A stretch of DNA of 64,000 bases. Source: Perspicuibacillus lycopersici. GTDB taxonomy: Bacteria > Bacillota > Bacilli > Bacillales > Caldibacillaceae. The DNA lies in assembly GCF_025660475.1 (NCBI RefSeq), contig NZ_JAOUSF010000001.1, forward strand, positions 310,001 to 374,000. The letters are read 5' to 3'. A program made the translations under genes and the position numbers. Numbering within the stretch: position 1 is the first letter of the stretch; every line of letters starts with the position of its first letter. The notes beneath the pieces are model-generated. The model was not told where the DNA came from. It did not search any database and worked only from the letters and a program-made list of their open reading frames with translations. Positions 47,873-57,860 of the stretch are shown here, piece by piece.

Positions 47873-48745
47873 TTATTGCCAATATTTATAAAGTGCCTGT
47901 GTTCCACTATTTTCCTCACCCATTGCAGCCAATTTTTTATACATTGTCAACGCTAAGGATAGTCCAGGTGTTTCAATCCCCATTTTTTCTGCTTCCGATA
48001 AAGCAATGACCATATCTTTAATAAAATGCTTAATAAAAAATCCTGGAGAATAATCTCCATTTACTATTCTTGGAGCTAAATTAGATAACGAGAAACTTCC
48101 TGCAGCACCAGTTGAAATGGTAGCTAACACTTTCTCTACATCTAGTCCAGCATGTTTTGCATAAACTAGCGCTTCGCACACACCAATCATATTGGATGCA
48201 ATTGCTATTTGATTGGCCATTTTCGTATGCTGTCCATTTCCTGCCTCACCTAAATAGGCGATATTCTTACCCATCAGCTGAAAAATTGGCAAAACAGCTT
48301 CATAATCTGCTTCATTACCACCTACCATTATTGCTAACCTAGCTTCCTTCGCACCTATATCGCCACCAGATACTGGTGCATCTAACACATGAATCCCCTT
48401 TTTATTACCTTCAGCAAATAGTTTTTTCGCTAAGCTTGGGGAGGATGTTGTCATGTCAATAAAATAGCTACCTGGTTTCCCATTTGTTATTAATCCTTCA
48501 CTGCCTAAATATACTTCCTCGACATCTTTTGGATACCCGACGATAGTAATGACTATTTCCGCATATAGTGCAATTTCCTTCGGCGAACTTACCCATGTTG
48601 CTCCTTTTTGAACGAGCGCTTCTGCTTTTTTCTTTGTACGTGTATAAACAAAAAGCGAATAGCCTGCATCTAGAATATGGGATGCCATACTATTTCCCAT
48701 TACACCTAATCCTATAAATCCAACGGTTGGTTTTAGCGTTGCCAA
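47873..48745 (-). CDS. ykwC: 3-hydroxyisobutyrate dehydrogenase-like oxidoreductase (YkwC)
   Basis: 290-aa beta-hydroxyacid dehydrogenase with Rossmann motif GFIGLGVMGNSMA, substrate-binding DAPVSGGDIGA, catalytic Lys in GNGQHTKMANQIAIA and the helical C-terminal domain with FIKHFIKDM. It matches B. subtilis YkwC; substrate not known. Start ATG 48745 after GGAGAC. A hairpin at about 47829-47857 (GATAAGTAGA/TCTACTTATC) lies between it and patA and may end both transcripts. Confidence 0.88.
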   Translation of the reverse strand: MATLKPTVGFIGLGVMGNSMASHILDAGYSLFVYTRTKKKAEALVQKGATWVSSPKEIALYAEIVITIVGYPKDVEEVYLGSEGLITNGKPGSYFIDMTTSSPSLAKKLFAEGNKKGIHVLDAPVSGGDIGAKEARLAIMVGGNEADYEAVLPIFQLMGKNIAYLGEAGNGQHTKMANQIAIASNMIGVCEALVYAKHAGLDVEKVLATISTGAAGSFSLSNLAPRIVNGDYSPGFFIKHFIKDMVIALSEAEKMGIETPGLSLALTMYKKLAAMGEENSGTQALYKYWQ

Positions 48746-48861
48746 ATGAATGTCTCCTTCACTTCAAAAATTATAGGTAACAAATTTCATTACCATTTAT
48801 TGTGTATTATTTTATCATAATTGTTGAAATTATTTCAGGATAAATAATTTTTTACTCCAAA

Positions 48862-49058
48862 GGATGGGCTACAGTTTGTACGCCGCTGTTCAGTCGCCTC
48901 CGCTTTTCTTTGGCTAGCTTCGTCTCCTAGCGTCTAGCAAACTTCACCAATCCTCCGTACGATAAGTCAACATCGGCTCTCAGGCTCGCCGTGTTTCCTT
49001 TATCTCCTCTGGATAGGCTCCAGTTTGTACGCCGCTGTTCAGTCGCCTCCGCTTTTCT
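48862..49058. repeat. Dispersed repeat with two flanking 48-bp direct copies
   Basis: Fills most of the 315-bp gap between ykwC and the SDR gene. A 48-bp sequence containing CAGTTTGTACGCCGCTGTTC and GTCGCCTCCGCTTTTCT occurs at 48862-48909 and again at 49011-49058 with two mismatches, offset 149 bp. Between the copies lies the same block as in the repeat at 43999. Confidence 0.85.
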
Positions 49059-49060
49059 AA

Positions 49061-49849
49061 TCATATAGATTTCATTGCGCCGCCGTCTACGAAGAAGGTG
49101 GAACCGGTCATGTATGTATTTAGATCTGATGCTAAAAAGGTTGCTACTTTTGCGAATTCTTCTGGAGTTCCGTAGCGATTTAATGGAATATTTTTTTTCG
49201 CAAGAATGCTATACTCCTGTGTTGTTATCCCTAATTTATTTGCATTTACTTCATCGAGCATTTTTATACGATCGGTTTCAATTCTTCCTGGACAAATAGT
49301 ATTGACTAATATATTAAAAGGGGCAAGCTCTATCGATAATGTTTTTGCTAAGCCAATGATCCCTGTTCGGAATGTATTGGATAAAATTAGCCCCGGGATT
49401 GGTTCCTTTACAGAGGAAGATGCGATGTTGATAATTTTTCCTTTCGTTGATTGTTTTAACGCTGGTAATGCACCTCGAATGAGACGGATATAGGATAACA
49501 GATTTAACTCAAAGGCATATTGCCAATCTTCATCTGTAAAATCCTCAAATGAACCTGTCGGAGGACCACCAGAATTATTGACCAAAATATCAATGGAACC
49601 AAAGGAGTCTATAGTCTTTTGGATCAATTGATCAATTGCCCTTTTATCCGTTAAATCCGTTTCACATATTTCCACGCTACCTTTATTCAAAGCTGCTAAT
49701 TCTTCCTTGACCTTTTGTAGCTTTTCTTCTTTTCTTCCAGAAATCATTACATTTGCACCTAATGTTACGAATTCTTTAGCAATAGCCTTCCCTAACCCTT
49801 GGCTGGATGCAGCAACAAGCGCAGTTTTTCCTGTAAAATTAAATTCCAT
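49061..49849 (-). CDS. Atypical short-chain dehydrogenase lacking the catalytic Tyr-Lys pair
   Basis: 262-aa Rossmann protein of the SDR superfamily. The cofactor loop reads AASSQGLGKAIA instead of TGxxxGIG, NNSGG replaces NNAG, and at the usual YxxxK position the sequence is GLILSNTFRTG, so the catalytic Tyr and Lys are replaced by Ser/Asn and Arg. This fits a known beta-ketoacyl reductase-like SDR subgroup that departs from the catalytic tetrad; activity is uncertain. ATG 49849 is seven bases after AAGGGG. Its 3' end lies against the dispersed repeat. Confidence 0.85.
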   Translation of the reverse strand: MEFNFTGKTALVAASSQGLGKAIAKEFVTLGANVMISGRKEEKLQKVKEELAALNKGSVEICETDLTDKRAIDQLIQKTIDSFGSIDILVNNSGGPPTGSFEDFTDEDWQYAFELNLLSYIRLIRGALPALKQSTKGKIINIASSSVKEPIPGLILSNTFRTGIIGLAKTLSIELAPFNILVNTICPGRIETDRIKMLDEVNANKLGITTQEYSILAKKNIPLNRYGTPEEFAKVATFLASDLNTYMTGSTFFVDGGAMKSI

Positions 49850-49930
49850 AAACACACCCCTTTTTTATTTCATTATACTACAATTCGATTAATTCAAAAT
49901 AGTATATTTCTTACTTAATGGAAATACAAA

Positions 49931-49962
49931 ATGACCACTAATAGTTATCTATCAGTGGTCAT
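49931..49962 (-). terminator. Terminator of ptsHI
   Basis: ATGACCACT / AGTGGTCAT (49931-49939 with 49954-49962), AT-rich loop, followed on minus by TTTG. Confidence 0.75.
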
Positions 49963-49977
49963 CTCGTAAATCCAAGA

Positions 49978-51696
49978 TTATTTTGTAACAGCAGATTGGA
50001 CAAGTTCAATTACTTCGCCAACTGTGCTCTTTTGTAATGCATTAGCTGCTAATTCTTCCATTTCCTTAGCAGATAATTTGCTGATTAATGAGCGTGCTTT
50101 TAAGATCGATGTTGCACTCATAGAGAATTCATCAAGACCTAGACCTAAAAGAAGTGGAATTGCAGTTTCGTCCCCCGCCATTTCGCCACACATACCTGTC
50201 CATTTACCTTCCTTATGAGAAGCATCGATGACCATTTTAACTAAACGTAAAATGGATGGATTATATGGTTGGTATAAATACGAAACTCTTTCGTTCATTC
50301 GGTCAGCTTCCATTGTGTATTGAATCAAGTCATTTGTTCCAATACTGAAAAAGTCAACTTCTTTTGCGAATTGATCAGCTAAAACTGCTGTAGAAGGAAT
50401 TTCTACCATAATACCTAATTCAATTGAATCAGAGGTTGGAACACCTTCATTTTTCAAGTTTTCTTTTTCTTCAAGGAATAATTGCTTCGCTTTACGGAAT
50501 TCATCTAAAGTTGCAATCATTGGGAACATAATTTTTAAATTCCCATGAACACTTGCACGTAGCAATGCACGTAATTGCGTACGGAAAATATCGGTTCTTT
50601 CAAGACATAAACGTATCGCACGGAAACCTAAGAATGGGTTCATTTCCTCTGGTAATTTTAAGTAAGAAAGCTCTTTATCCCCACCAATATCAAGCGTACG
50701 AACAACTACTGGCTTACCTTTCATACCTTCTAGAACCGCTTTATAGGAGTTGTATTGATCTTCCTCACTTGGAAGCTCGTCACGACCCATATAAAGGAAT
50801 TCTGTTCTAAATAAACCGACACCTTCAGCACCGTTATTTAGCGCTCCTTCTACATCTTTCGGTGTACCGATATTAGCAACTAGTTCTACATGTTTACCAT
50901 CATTTGATACAGATGGTTCATTAACAAGCTTAGCCCACTCCGCTAATTGTTGTTGATATTCTTGTTGTTTTTGTTTATAAGATTGAAGTAATTCTTCCGT
51001 AGGGTTAATATGCACTTCTCCAGCTAAGCCATCAAGAATAAGCATATCCCCATTTTGGATGTCAGTAGTTGCTGTCTTTGTTCCAACAACTGCCGGAATT
51101 TCTAAAGAACGCGCCATGATTGCTGAATGGGATGTACGTCCACCGATATCGGTAGTAAACCCTTTAACAAATTCACGATTTAATTGAGCTGTATCGGAAG
51201 GAGTCAAATCCTCAGCAACTACGATCACTTCTTCTGCAATCATACTAGGATTTGGAATGATTACATTCAGTAAATGTGCAAGAACTCGTTTTGTTACGTC
51301 ACGAATATCTGCTGCACGTTCACGCATGTATTCATTATCCATTTGCTCAAAAATTTGAACAAACATATCTCTAGTTTCCTTCAATGCATATTCCGCATTG
51401 ACTTTATCATTTTTGATCATATCTTCAATTGGATTAATTAGCTCAGGATCATTCAATACTAATAAATGTGCATCAAAAATGGCAGCTTTATCGGCGCCTA
51501 AATTTTCATTTGCATAATTACGAATGCTTTCTAATTCAGAATTTGATTCTGAAATTGCTTTCCTGAATCTTTCTACCTCTTTTGTTGCGTCTTCTACTGT
51601 CGTTTTATTAAACGATAAATCGGGCTCAACTAATCGGTATGCTTTTCCAATTGCAATTCCACTAGACGCTGCAATACCTTTTATCCATGTTGACAT
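49978..51696 (-). CDS. ptsI: PTS Enzyme I
   Basis: 572-aa phosphoenolpyruvate-protein phosphotransferase, first step of sugar uptake by the PTS. The phosphorylated histidine is in [13 protein letters not shown] (about residue 190); the PEP-binding domain has [27 protein letters not shown] and the active cysteine in GMCGEMAGD. Its start overlaps the ptsH stop by one base (TAATG), so HPr and EI are translationally coupled. Ends at a terminator. Confidence 0.96.
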   Translation of the reverse strand: MSTWIKGIAASSGIAIGKAYRLVEPDLSFNKTTVEDATKEVERFRKAISESNSELESIRNYANENLGADKAAIFDAHLLVLNDPELINPIEDMIKNDKVNAEYALKETRDMFVQIFEQMDNEYMRERAADIRDVTKRVLAHLLNVIIPNPSMIAEEVIVVAEDLTPSDTAQLNREFVKGFTTDIGGRTSHSAIMARSLEIPAVVGTKTATTDIQNGDMLILDGLAGEVHINPTEELLQSYKQKQQEYQQQLAEWAKLVNEPSVSNDGKHVELVANIGTPKDVEGALNNGAEGVGLFRTEFLYMGRDELPSEEDQYNSYKAVLEGMKGKPVVVRTLDIGGDKELSYLKLPEEMNPFLGFRAIRLCLERTDIFRTQLRALLRASVHGNLKIMFPMIATLDEFRKAKQLFLEEKENLKNEGVPTSDSIELGIMVEIPSTAVLADQFAKEVDFFSIGTNDLIQYTMEADRMNERVSYLYQPYNPSILRLVKMVIDASHKEGKWTGMCGEMAGDETAIPLLLGLGLDEFSMSATSILKARSLISKLSAKEMEELAANALQKSTVGEVIELVQSAVTK

Positions 51697-51959
51697 TATT
51701 CTGCTAATCCCTCTTTTTTCAATAATTCCTCAATAGAATTTAATGCGTTTTCTGCATCGTTTCCTTCAGCATAAATAGTGATTTCTGCATCCTTACCAAT
51801 ACCTAGAGACATAACGCCCATAATTGATTTTAAGTTAACTTTTCTACCTTTATATTCTAAGTTAATTTCTGAATCAAATTTCCCTGCTGCTTGAACTAAT
51901 AATGTTGCTGGACGAGCATGAATTCCAGTTTCTGCTGTAACTGTAAATGTTTTTTCCAT
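51696..51959 (-). CDS. ptsH: Phosphocarrier protein HPr
   Basis: 87-aa PTS carrier. The EI-phosphorylated histidine is His14 in GIHARPAT, and the HPr kinase target is Ser45 in NLKSIMGVM (His15 and Ser46 of B. subtilis; this protein is one residue shorter at the start). HPr(Ser-P) is the CcpA co-repressor, which ties this operon to the cre-like sites elsewhere in the window. Start ATG 51959 after AAGGAG. Confidence 0.97.
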   Translation of the reverse strand: MEKTFTVTAETGIHARPATLLVQAAGKFDSEINLEYKGRKVNLKSIMGVMSLGIGKDAEITIYAEGNDAENALNSIEELLKKEGLAE

Positions 51960-52302
51960 TTTTATACAACTCCTTAATATGTAATTATATTGATTCTACT
52001 TTAAAACGACATTAGAAAACACTGTTAGAAGAGTGTTATCATAAGTATACCATCGTTTCGACAATAGAACCTAATATTTTTCAATATCAATAAGATACCA
52101 TGTTAAAAACAAACATACAATGAATAAAATCGTAATTATTTGATGTTTAAATTTAAAGATATTGTTGAAAATTGAGATATATTTGTGAATGTGTTAACAA
52201 TATTATTATGTTCCCAATATGAGTCCATTGGCATAGAGCATTTAAAAATAATATATGCCCTTTTACCTACATGTTTAAAAATCCAGAAAAAAATTTTGTC
52301 CA
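51960..52302 (-). promoter_or_regulatory. ptsH upstream region
   Basis: 343 bp with no gene. A TATACT box occurs on the minus strand near 52050, without a good -35 at 17 bp. I see no antiterminator (RAT-like) hairpin or cre; ptsG is not upstream as it is in B. subtilis. Confidence 0.4.
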
Positions 52303-53514
52303 TCAATTCCTTTTTTCATCTTTCCAGCTTTTTTCGGTTTCTTTAATAAATGCTAGAAATTGGTCAGTCTTCTGTTTGGATATATTCTTTTCCCCATATC
52401 GAACCGACTCATATATAGGAATAACATTTGGCTGATCTAAGTCAATTCTTGCAAACCATTCTTGTATAGTTTCCCCTGAATAACGGCCCTTATTAAATTT
52501 TTTTGAGTTATTTTCAAATTCATACATTGCTTTTCGTATGGGACTTGATGATTTCGAATATACTCGTTTAGCCTCTTTATTCCTCAATCGTATGGAATTT
52601 GTAAATCGTTGTATTTCAAATTTATCTTGTTGCCCCTCCGTCTTTATCATCCGATTGTGATTCGTTTTTGTTAACCGGTAAATAAGATAACCAATAAGGA
52701 TTACAGACAAAAAGATCAAATATGGCATAACATCTGTTATTTGATTTACACTATGTTCTGTCGCTTCTTGCTTCGAAATTCCAGCTTGAACCTCCTGCTG
52801 TGGCAGCTCTACCTGAGATGCCCCTTTTTCGAAAATAGAATATATCCAACTCATCATTGGTTCGAGTAATCTTATTATTGGATACAGTAGGATTGCTATA
52901 AATCTTGCAAACAGTTGCCGTATGGAAGGAACCAGATACCCAATACTAAAGGCTAGCATTCCTATACTTATTATGATTAGTGAGAATTGAAATAACAATA
53001 AACCGTTCTCTTTTTTCCTACCAGTTGCCGCTAACCAATGACCAATAAAATTCCCGCCAAAAAATAAATAGAATTGAAAAAGTAACAAATTCATTGGCAT
53101 CAATGAAAAATGATAATCATTGATTATCGTTAAAAAAGTAGCTAATAATGCTAATCCAATTGCTAATGAAAGCATCCCACTACTATTTGTAAACTCTTCC
53201 TCCTCATGCATTTCTAGTAATCGTTTATAAATATAAGCAACTAATAATAGCCCGATGATAATCGGAATATCAAGAAGATAAAGTGCCAACGTCGCAAGAG
53301 GCGCATTTAAAATAAAATACATTATTTTCGCACGTTCTAAAAACCGATTCATTAAGTTATAGAAAACAATACCATTGATAAATAATGTCAAGATAAAAAG
53401 AATAACAGAAGGAGTTGCATTATCCACAAAAATTAACCAAAAGTACAGTAAATAGGCAATATTGCAAATATGAAATAAATATTGGTAGCTAAAATGGAAA
53501 TACTTTATTAACAC
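52303..53514 (-). CDS. Multi-pass membrane protein with DUF4129-like tail, third gene of a MoxR operon
   Basis: 403-aa protein: about six hydrophobic segments in residues 10-215, another at about 275-292, then a basic cytoplasmic tail with SPIRKAMYEFENNSKKF, YSGETIQEWF and YESVRYGEK, a pattern like the DUF4129 tail of transglutaminase-like proteins (B. subtilis YebA). In the usual MoxR-DUF58-YebA operons this third protein is about 700 aa with an extracytoplasmic transglutaminase core; here that core is absent. Start GTG 53514, seven bases after GGGGGG. Function unknown. Confidence 0.7.
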   Translation of the reverse strand: MLIKYFHFSYQYLFHICNIAYLLYFWLIFVDNATPSVILFILTLFINGIVFYNLMNRFLERAKIMYFILNAPLATLALYLLDIPIIIGLLLVAYIYKRLLEMHEEEEFTNSSGMLSLAIGLALLATFLTIINDYHFSLMPMNLLLFQFYLFFGGNFIGHWLAATGRKKENGLLLFQFSLIIISIGMLAFSIGYLVPSIRQLFARFIAILLYPIIRLLEPMMSWIYSIFEKGASQVELPQQEVQAGISKQEATEHSVNQITDVMPYLIFLSVILIGYLIYRLTKTNHNRMIKTEGQQDKFEIQRFTNSIRLRNKEAKRVYSKSSSPIRKAMYEFENNSKKFNKGRYSGETIQEWFARIDLDQPNVIPIYESVRYGEKNISKQKTDQFLAFIKETEKSWKDEKRN

Positions 53515-53562
53515 ACTCTATCCCCCCTCCTTCAATGGAAATGGAAAGCTTAAGTATAACGC

Positions 53563-54732
53563 TTAATAATTTCTTAAAATTGAATGGTGCTCATTTGTTT
53601 CTAAGCAAGAAACAACAGCACCAGTATTTTTCATATTGTGTAGGAGCGCAGATATTTTACCTTCTAATAAACCAGCATGAATGATATACGGCGGTAGGAG
53701 TCGATGTCTTAATAAATAGTGTAAAACTTGCTCATATGGAATAATTAGCTGATGTGTATCGATTACTGCAAGCATTTCAAGTAATTTTTTGAATTGCTCC
53801 TTCCCCTCTCCAATAGGTAAATATAAAAATGGCATATTCGTATAGGAACGAATATTTACGGCAAGTGCAACTGGAATATTATCTTTCTGCGCAATTTGTC
53901 CTAAATATGCTACATTACTTATGATTTGTTCGATATTTTCGTTAAACCAAAAGCCCTCCGCAATATTCAATAAAAATAATATAGAATAATCGGTTGTCTT
54001 TTCAAAAATCTTCGTTTGTAATTGGTTCATTTTTGCACTTGCTTTCCAATGGACTGTATGAAATGCATCTGTTGCAACGTAATTTCTCGTTCCTACTGTT
54101 AACAGGCGATCCTCAAAAATCGATGAGGTAGATGATTGTAACCCTTCCTTATAAAAGGATTGCCAATACATTTTCTCTACTGGAATAATTTTCGGAAGAA
54201 CAAGAAACTCCTCCTGCCAATGTGGCGAATATGTTAAAGAAATCTTCCCCATCCCGAAAAGATTTGGATATTGAATTACTATATTCGTTATTCTTCCTAC
54301 TCCTCTTTTTTTTGTAATAAATGGCACAGAAATATGCAGAGCTTCTCCTTTTTTTATCGTGATTGGGATTTCTACCATTGTTTGCTTGTCTTCTTCATAT
54401 TTGTTTTTTGAATGAAGTGGAGTTAAATTTTTATTAAACCAAATCTCTACCATCCCATTTATTATCGGTAAGCTTTCATTTTGTAATTTTAATACAAAGC
54501 TTCCTTCTTCTCCGATAAAATAGCGATGCCGGATTTTATCATTCTGTACGATAAGTGAATTTCCAGAATATTTACCATATAAATAGTTCATAAAAAGTGC
54601 CATTCCATATAGTAAACCGACAAAGACAAAGCTAGAAGAAATAAAGATAAAACCGATGACGCAAGAGAGAAATACTAATGTACTAACAAGGGAAACACGC
54701 TGTTCTTGAATAATTTGTTTTCGCCAAATCAT
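53563..54732 (-). CDS. DUF58 domain membrane protein
   Basis: 389-aa protein with two N-terminal membrane segments (about 12-50), a beta-sandwich region (about 70-170) and the DUF58 domain with HTVHWKASAKMNQLQTKIF followed by a von Willebrand-A-like fold. DUF58 proteins partner with MoxR ATPases in assembling or activating other proteins. The ATG at 54732 starts one base after the moxR stop; a TTG at 54744 is also possible but would overlap the AGAGG ribosome site. Confidence 0.85.
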   Translation of the reverse strand: MIWRKQIIQEQRVSLVSTLVFLSCVIGFIFISSSFVFVGLLYGMALFMNYLYGKYSGNSLIVQNDKIRHRYFIGEEGSFVLKLQNESLPIINGMVEIWFNKNLTPLHSKNKYEEDKQTMVEIPITIKKGEALHISVPFITKKRGVGRITNIVIQYPNLFGMGKISLTYSPHWQEEFLVLPKIIPVEKMYWQSFYKEGLQSSTSSIFEDRLLTVGTRNYVATDAFHTVHWKASAKMNQLQTKIFEKTTDYSILFLLNIAEGFWFNENIEQIISNVAYLGQIAQKDNIPVALAVNIRSYTNMPFLYLPIGEGKEQFKKLLEMLAVIDTHQLIIPYEQVLHYLLRHRLLPPYIIHAGLLEGKISALLHNMKNTGAVVSCLETNEHHSILRNY

Positions 54733-54733
54733 A

Positions 54734-55678
54734 TTAAATTTCAACCTCTACCGGCGTAGGAAGTTCTTCGAGAATTTCTAACAAAACTTCTTCCACTGAT
54801 TTTTTTAAGGAGCCTTCTGCAGATAAATAAATTCGATGACTTAACACTGGTAGTACTATTTCCTTTATATCCTGCGGAGTAACGAAGTCTCTTCCAGATA
54901 ATAATGCCTTCCCTTGAGCTGCTCGAAGTAAGGCAATACTGCCACGTGGACTCACTCCTAGTTCGATTTCTTGATGATTACGAGTCGCACGAACAATTGC
55001 TAATAAATAATCCTCAACATCCTCGTGAATTTGAATACTAATTAATGCTAGTTTTCCTTGAAGGATTTCTTCCTTTCCTATTACAGAGCTTACCGACTGA
55101 ATCTCTGTTTTTCCCTTTTGCAATGCTAACATTCTTTTCTCATCTTCATAAACTGGATATTCCATTGGTAGCTTCATAAAAAAGCGATCCATTTGTGCTA
55201 TTGGCAAAGGAAATGTTCCTTGTTGAGATTCCACTGGATTTTGCGTTGCAATAACCATGAATGGATAATCTAATGCTATCGTTGTCCCTTCAATGGTAAC
55301 TTGAAATTCCTCCATAACTTCTAGCAAACTGGATTGTGTTCTTGGAGTTGCTCGATTTATTTCATCTGCTAATAAAATATTGGTGACAATCGGACCTGGA
55401 CGTAGCTCAAAATCCAGTTTTTGTGGATGAAAAAATTGAATTCCTGTCACATCACTAGGAAGTACATCTGGAGTAAATTGAATGCGGCGGAACTTAGCAT
55501 CTATAACTTCGGAAAATGTTTTCGCAAATGTCGTCTTCCCTGTACCTGGTACACTTTCTAGCAAAATGTGACCATCTGCTAGTAAAGCAATCGTAAATAA
55601 TTCTACTAAATGCTCTTTCCCGATTATTTTTTTGCTGACTTCTAATTTCATTTGATCAACAATAGCAACTAAATCCAA
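54734..55678 (-). CDS. MoxR family AAA+ ATPase
   Basis: 314-aa AAA+ ATPase of the MoxR group. Walker A is VPGTGKTTFAKT (about residue 43), Walker B LLADEIN, then the MoxR hallmark ATPRTQSSLLEVMEE and sensor VIATQNPVESQQGTFPLP. It probably acts as a chaperone for the two membrane proteins that follow. Start TTG 55678 after AGGGGGAG. First gene of a three-gene operon with tight spacing. Confidence 0.92.
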   Translation of the reverse strand: MDLVAIVDQMKLEVSKKIIGKEHLVELFTIALLADGHILLESVPGTGKTTFAKTFSEVIDAKFRRIQFTPDVLPSDVTGIQFFHPQKLDFELRPGPIVTNILLADEINRATPRTQSSLLEVMEEFQVTIEGTTIALDYPFMVIATQNPVESQQGTFPLPIAQMDRFFMKLPMEYPVYEDEKRMLALQKGKTEIQSVSSVIGKEEILQGKLALISIQIHEDVEDYLLAIVRATRNHQEIELGVSPRGSIALLRAAQGKALLSGRDFVTPQDIKEIVLPVLSHRIYLSAEGSLKKSVEEVLLEILEELPTPVEVEI

Positions 55679-55936
55679 AATGACTCCCCCTATTATTAAG
55701 TCGTCTATCCATACTTTTAATAATTATTTGAATATATACACATTTTATCAGACTATCAACACTATTACGAAGCTTTTATAAATACAAATTTATTATCTCT
55801 AATTAATTGGAAAGCGAGCATTGTTTACACGCCGTTTTCCTTTTAGATTGGTAAAGTTATTAAGATCCAAACACTAACTACACTTTACTTTCCTGCTTGT
55901 AAATTAAAATTGCTTACAGCTCCTCACTAGCAAAAA
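55679..55936. other. Gap upstream of the MoxR operon with repeat remnants
   Basis: No ORF. Short words such as TTTACACGCCGTTTTCCTTTT and CTTTCCTGCTTGTAA resemble pieces of the dispersed repeats at 33655 and 48862, suggesting a decayed copy near 55805-55925. Confidence 0.35.
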
Positions 55937-56000
55937 AAGCCTGACAAATCCCATTGAAAAATCGGCTACATTCGATTTACTACAAGGAATCATCAGGCTT
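55937..56000 (-). terminator. Terminator of the classical SDR gene
   Basis: AAGCCTGA / TCAGGCTT (55937-55944 with 55993-56000) closing a longer folded loop; on minus followed by five more T (seven in all). Confidence 0.8.
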
Positions 56001-56030
56001 ATTATTTATATAAGTAGAGCTGTCGTTATT

Positions 56031-56771
56031 TTATTCTTCATAGATCATTTTCTTTGTCATACCACCATCGATTGTTATGTTTTGTCCAGTGATAAAATCA
56101 TTATTTGAATCAGCTAAAAACAAACAAGCACGTGCAATGTCTTCGGGTGTTCCAACTCGTCCTGACCAATGCTGTTTATGATCCATTTCACTAAGTACAG
56201 CAGGATCTCCTGTATGAATCCATCCCGGACTTATAGAATTCACTCGAATATGGTATTCGCTTAAAGTAGCAGCAAGTGCATGTGTAAGTGCAATGATTCC
56301 GCCTTTTGTCGCGGCATAGCCCTCCGTATTTGGCTCTGACATGAATGCCCGTGTCGAAGCGATATTGATAATTACGCCACCTGAGGTTTTCATATAACGT
56401 GCAGCCTCTCTTGAAGAAAGAAAAACGCTACGCAAATTGGTTTGGATAATGGTATCCCAATCATGGAGTGTCATTTCAAAAAATGGCTGAAACTTCGAGA
56501 TTCCCGCATTATTAATCAAAATATCAATCCGGCCGAATTGTTGAATTGTTAATTCAATTAAACGAATGATATCTTCCTCTTTCTTTACATCTGTTTGAAT
56601 AAATACACTTTTTCCATTTAATTGCTCGATTATTTGTTGGGTTTCCATTCCATTTTCATTATCTATGTCTGCAATGACAACATTTCCACCCGCTTTAGCA
56701 AAAGAAATCGCAATTTGTCTTCCAATTCCACTGGCAGCACCTGTAACAATAATTGACTGATTAGTAAACAT
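56031..56771 (-). CDS. Classical short-chain dehydrogenase/reductase
   Basis: 246-aa NAD(P)-dependent SDR with all standard motifs: TGAASGIGRQIA, DIDNEN (Asp after strand 2 suggests NAD preference), NNAGISKF, IINIAS and YAATKGG (catalytic Tyr and Lys), and the ending GQNITIDGGMTKKMI. Substrate unknown; relatives include glucose 1-dehydrogenase-like and 3-oxoacyl-ACP reductase-like enzymes. Start ATG 56771. Monocistronic. Confidence 0.88.
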   Translation of the reverse strand: MFTNQSIIVTGAASGIGRQIAISFAKAGGNVVIADIDNENGMETQQIIEQLNGKSVFIQTDVKKEEDIIRLIELTIQQFGRIDILINNAGISKFQPFFEMTLHDWDTIIQTNLRSVFLSSREAARYMKTSGGVIINIASTRAFMSEPNTEGYAATKGGIIALTHALAATLSEYHIRVNSISPGWIHTGDPAVLSEMDHKQHWSGRVGTPEDIARACLFLADSNNDFITGQNITIDGGMTKKMIYEE

Positions 56772-56965
56772 TAGAAAACGCTTCCTTTCAAATCTTTTTA
56801 ATTACTGTATTCGAATAGAATGTTATTATTTGTATGTAAGCCAAGGTCATGAAATATCCATTCATTAGAAAACAGCCTTAATAATTTCCATAAATATTGA
56901 TATAATTTTATCTATCTTTTCCAAATGAATCAATTGTTTTTTCTGGAATTTATTGCAAATCTTTT

Positions 56966-57003
56966 AAAAAAGAAGCTGACCTTAAGTTGTCAGCTTCTTT
57001 TTT
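56966..57003. terminator. Bidirectional terminator upstream of the SDR and after the LysM hydrolase gene
   Basis: Perfect 15-bp stem (56966-56980 with 56989-57003) with A and T tracts on both flanks. Confidence 0.92.
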
Positions 57004-57008
57004 ATGAA

Positions 57009-57623
57009 CTATTTTGCAAAGCGATGGTTTCCAATCGTGACAGTTACCTGTCTAGAGAAAATCCATGAACTTGTACTTGTTTTCGGATTGTAAAAATAGA
57101 GGGATCCAGATCCTTGACCTCTAAATGCTAATGCTTCCCGGACTGCTTTTTTCGAATCGGCATCTGCAGACTGATTGATTTGCCCATTGGCTACAGGTGT
57201 GAATGCATAATGTCCTTGATCCTGTGCATAAATTACATTTGTAATTGTATTTGGAAAAGCAGGATTATCTACACGATTTAATACAACCGTTGCTACTGCA
57301 ACTTTCCCTGCATATGGTTCACCCTTTGCTTCCGCACTTACCAGTCTTGCTAATAAATCCATCTCCGCTTGTGTGACGGGCTGAGATAATGTTAATTTTT
57401 GACCTGGATATATTATATTTGAATTTAATTTATTCATAGATTGTATGCTAGAAACAGAAACTCCATAAGTTTGACCAATTTTATATAAAGTGTCTCCTGA
57501 CTTTACTGTATAAACTGATGCAGCTTCCGTTGACTGATTACTACCAATACCCATCATCATCGTCATTGCAAATCCAGTAACGACTACTTTTTTAACAATC
57601 GATTTGATCTTCATTATTCTCAT
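57009..57623 (-). CDS. ykvT: Secreted LysM-SleB-type cell wall hydrolase (YkvT-like)
   Basis: 204-aa exported protein: signal peptide (about 1-34, cleavage after TEAA), one LysM domain (about 37-80, VYTVKSGDTLYKIGQTYGV), then a Hydrolase_2/SleB-type domain (LARLVSAEAKGEPYAGKVAV with the catalytic Glu, and YNPKTSTSSWIF). Such enzymes act as lytic transglycosylases on spore cortex or vegetative wall; B. subtilis YkvT has the same plan. The first ATG (57623) is only three bases from GGAGG and the second (57614) is twelve away, so the exact start is open. Confidence 0.88.
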   Translation of the reverse strand: MRIMKIKSIVKKVVVTGFAMTMMMGIGSNQSTEAASVYTVKSGDTLYKIGQTYGVSVSSIQSMNKLNSNIIYPGQKLTLSQPVTQAEMDLLARLVSAEAKGEPYAGKVAVATVVLNRVDNPAFPNTITNVIYAQDQGHYAFTPVANGQINQSADADSKKAVREALAFRGQGSGSLYFYNPKTSTSSWIFSRQVTVTIGNHRFAK

Positions 57624-57860
57624 GCACCTCCGTAAAATTAATACTCTATTAGGCTATCAATTTTTTAAAGGAGAAGCATTAGTAGAAACATGGGATAGTT
57701 TCCTATTTTTGTATGTTGACAGACTGCTACAACTAATTAGGTAAAAAGAATGGTTTAGAGCTACATGAAGTGTTTAAACTTATAGTAAAAAAAAGAATAG
57801 AAATAGCTTCTATCCTTAATAAAAGTTTTATCAAGTTCATTAAATTACAATTATCTGGTA

